Shown here one piece after another: positions 63,001 through 64,000 of a stretch of DNA of 64,000 nucleotides; the stretch's first letter is position 1, and every line of letters starts with the position of its first letter. A program made the translations under genes and the position numbers. The notes under the pieces are model-generated. The model was not told the DNA's origin. It was given only the letters and a program-made list of their open reading frames with translations, and searched no databases. The stretch spans positions 2,356,001 through 2,420,000 of the forward strand of contig CM055609.1 in NCBI GenBank assembly GCA_029379385.1. The letters are read 5' to 3'. The DNA is from Quillaja saponaria (lineage: Eukaryota; Streptophyta; Magnoliopsida; Fabales; Quillajaceae).

Positions 63001-63692
63001 TTTTTGTAGCATTAATAATCTATAAATAGGAAATTTCTGAACATCTCATCTAGGTTTTGATGATAAGCAGTCTTTAGTTTGCTCATAATATGAACTGCAG
63101 AATACATATCCAGCTACTGTTATGTTAGTTGTCCAAATTTATTGTTTTATATGATCTACCAAGATTCCGTCTTGATTATTCACAATGATTTCCTTTCATG
63201 TTTCGACAGATCAAATCCTGTACAGGTTGGGTCCCATGCTGAGTTTTCTCAATGGCTATGTCATGTGCATAATGTTGTTAATAGAAGGTAAGTTCTGAAA
63301 AGCAATTTTTCCAATAGCCAATTGAGGAAGTATTATGACCGAACATCTCAGTTTTTGGTGGCCGGACATTCTGATATTTACATTTTCAGACTAATATCAG
63401 TTGGCGGAAGTTGAAACCTGGTGGGCGTTGCTTAATCTGTAGCTTATCAAAGTTGCCTGATCGGCAACAGCCCGTATAGTTTTTAGGGTGACCCATCAGT
63501 ATATCAGAAAACTTTTTTGCTGACAGTACATTTGAAAGCTTTATTTGGCACTGATATGTGTTTTACTACTAAAGCCTAGGCAAGGTGGTGTTCCCCTGTG
63601 AGCGAGTTGATGCAAGGTGGGGCAAGCTGGAGTGTGAGCAGCGGGCTTGCGACCTTCTTGGAAGTACAAGTTTCGGGGAAGAAAGACATTGA
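60097..63692 (+). CDS. ERV1: FAD-linked sulfhydryl oxidase ERV1
   Basis: Mitochondrial intermembrane-space flavoenzyme that reoxidises MIA40 in disulfide-dependent import and also serves cytosolic Fe-S protein maturation; 197 residues. Exons: 60097-60303, 61571-61648, 61978-62025, 62426-62490, 63210-63287 and 63575-63692, phases 0, 0, 0, 2, 2. FAD-domain landmarks: LGRATWTFLHTLAAQYPEKP, the active-site CxxC in MYPCKECADHF, and WLCHVHNVVNRR. The last exon reads SLGKVVFPCERVDARWGKLE then CEQRACD, the C-terminal C-x4-C shuttle pair typical of plant ERV1. The acceptor of the last exon is the AG ending at 63574; a second AG five bases downstream would shift the frame. The stop is at 63690-63692. 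Confidence 0.94.
60941..61252. repeat. Tandem duplication of about 157 bp inside ERV1 intron 1
   Basis: Two copies begin TGTAACATACTGATTAAAA at 60941 and 61098 and share TTAATAGTTAGTTCATAGAT-like and CTTACAATTTCTTTGTTGG blocks in the same order. Copies differ by scattered substitutions and small indels, so the duplication is not recent. Confidence 0.9.
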
Positions 63693-64000
63693 AGTACCCA
63701 TGTACGAGATGCCTTTTAAATTTACAGTTACAACGAAATCACTCATACGTGTCTAATTCAATTCTAATCAACATTAATATAAAAATTTCATTATCTTGTC
63801 AGCTTTTTTAAGAGGTACACTAGTAGTGGAAGCATATGAAATCATTGTACTTACATTGATACAGGTTCGATTGCTGCAGAATATAAGCCCTTGTTTATCA
63901 TTGTTATCAACTATTACTGTTTCACACATTCAAAGGAACTCACAAAACATGGCGTCTAGTACATCTCTTCTATTGCTAGATCCAAATCTTTCTACAGTAA
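63693..64000. other. 3' UTR of ERV1 and flanking DNA
   Basis: Probably holds the ERV1 3' UTR. I see nothing further up to the window edge. Confidence 0.5.

Noticed and set aside
1..64000. tRNA, rRNA, known miRNA precursors, CRISPR arrays
   Set aside because: I looked for T-loop-like GGTTCRAATCC boxes and familiar plant miRNA sequences by eye and found none convincing; CRISPR is not expected in a plant nuclear genome.

Overview
The window is nuclear DNA of a dicotyledonous plant. Intergenic DNA is strongly AT-rich, introns follow the GT-AG rule with pyrimidine-rich acceptors, and many gene families are plant-specific (DUF620, classical arabinogalactan protein, clade D PP2C, FAR1, RHY1A-type RING E3). 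The species cannot be named from sequence alone. I recognise fifteen protein-coding genes. Most are split into short exons, so the gene models below were assembled by joining exons at consensus splice sites with matching phase and family-like protein sequence.

Layout. 0.5-2.9 kb (+): DUF620 gene with a one-base frameshift. 6.6-7.5 kb (-): GPI-anchored arabinogalactan protein. 8.4-10.6 kb (+): organellar SWIB-domain protein. 13.3-14.3 kb (-): SWIM zinc-finger protein of the SSN2/SWS1 type, in five small exons. 15.2-17.4 kb (-): clade D PP2C. 21.4-24.1 kb (-): RHY1A-like RING-H2 E3 ligase. 26.2-26.6 kb (-): small LEA-like protein. 28.3-31.4 kb (+): prolyl 4-hydroxylase with several defects. 33.9-37.0 kb (+): FAR1. 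38.4-42.0 kb (+): repeat protein with seven copies of an SLDKxLVKHxSRLEKE-type motif and two frameshifts. 43.0-45.0 kb (+): small secreted LRR protein. 47.5-50.6 kb (+): Mpv17/PMP22 protein. 51.8-52.9 kb (-): ADA1-like SAGA subunit. 54.5-55.7 kb (+): decayed LINE. 55.9-57.8 kb (-): polyamine/amino acid permease (PUT type). 60.1-63.7 kb (+): ERV1 sulfhydryl oxidase.

The genes do not form a pathway; this is an ordinary gene-rich euchromatic stretch. Several neighbours (ADA1-like, Mpv17-like, P4H, PP2C, SSN2) are, from memory, homologous to a run of adjacent Arabidopsis chromosome 4 genes, so the block looks like conserved microsynteny.

The most notable signals are: four one-base frameshifts in three otherwise conserved genes, all at short homopolymers; a P4H gene that also has a TG acceptor, a GC donor and several substitutions at conserved positions; in-frame repeated 69-nt exons in FAR1 plus a tiny uORF whose stop overlaps the start codon; a 22-nt micro-exon in SSN2; and an AGP whose GPI signal sits alone on the last exon. 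I found no convincing new kind of genetic system.
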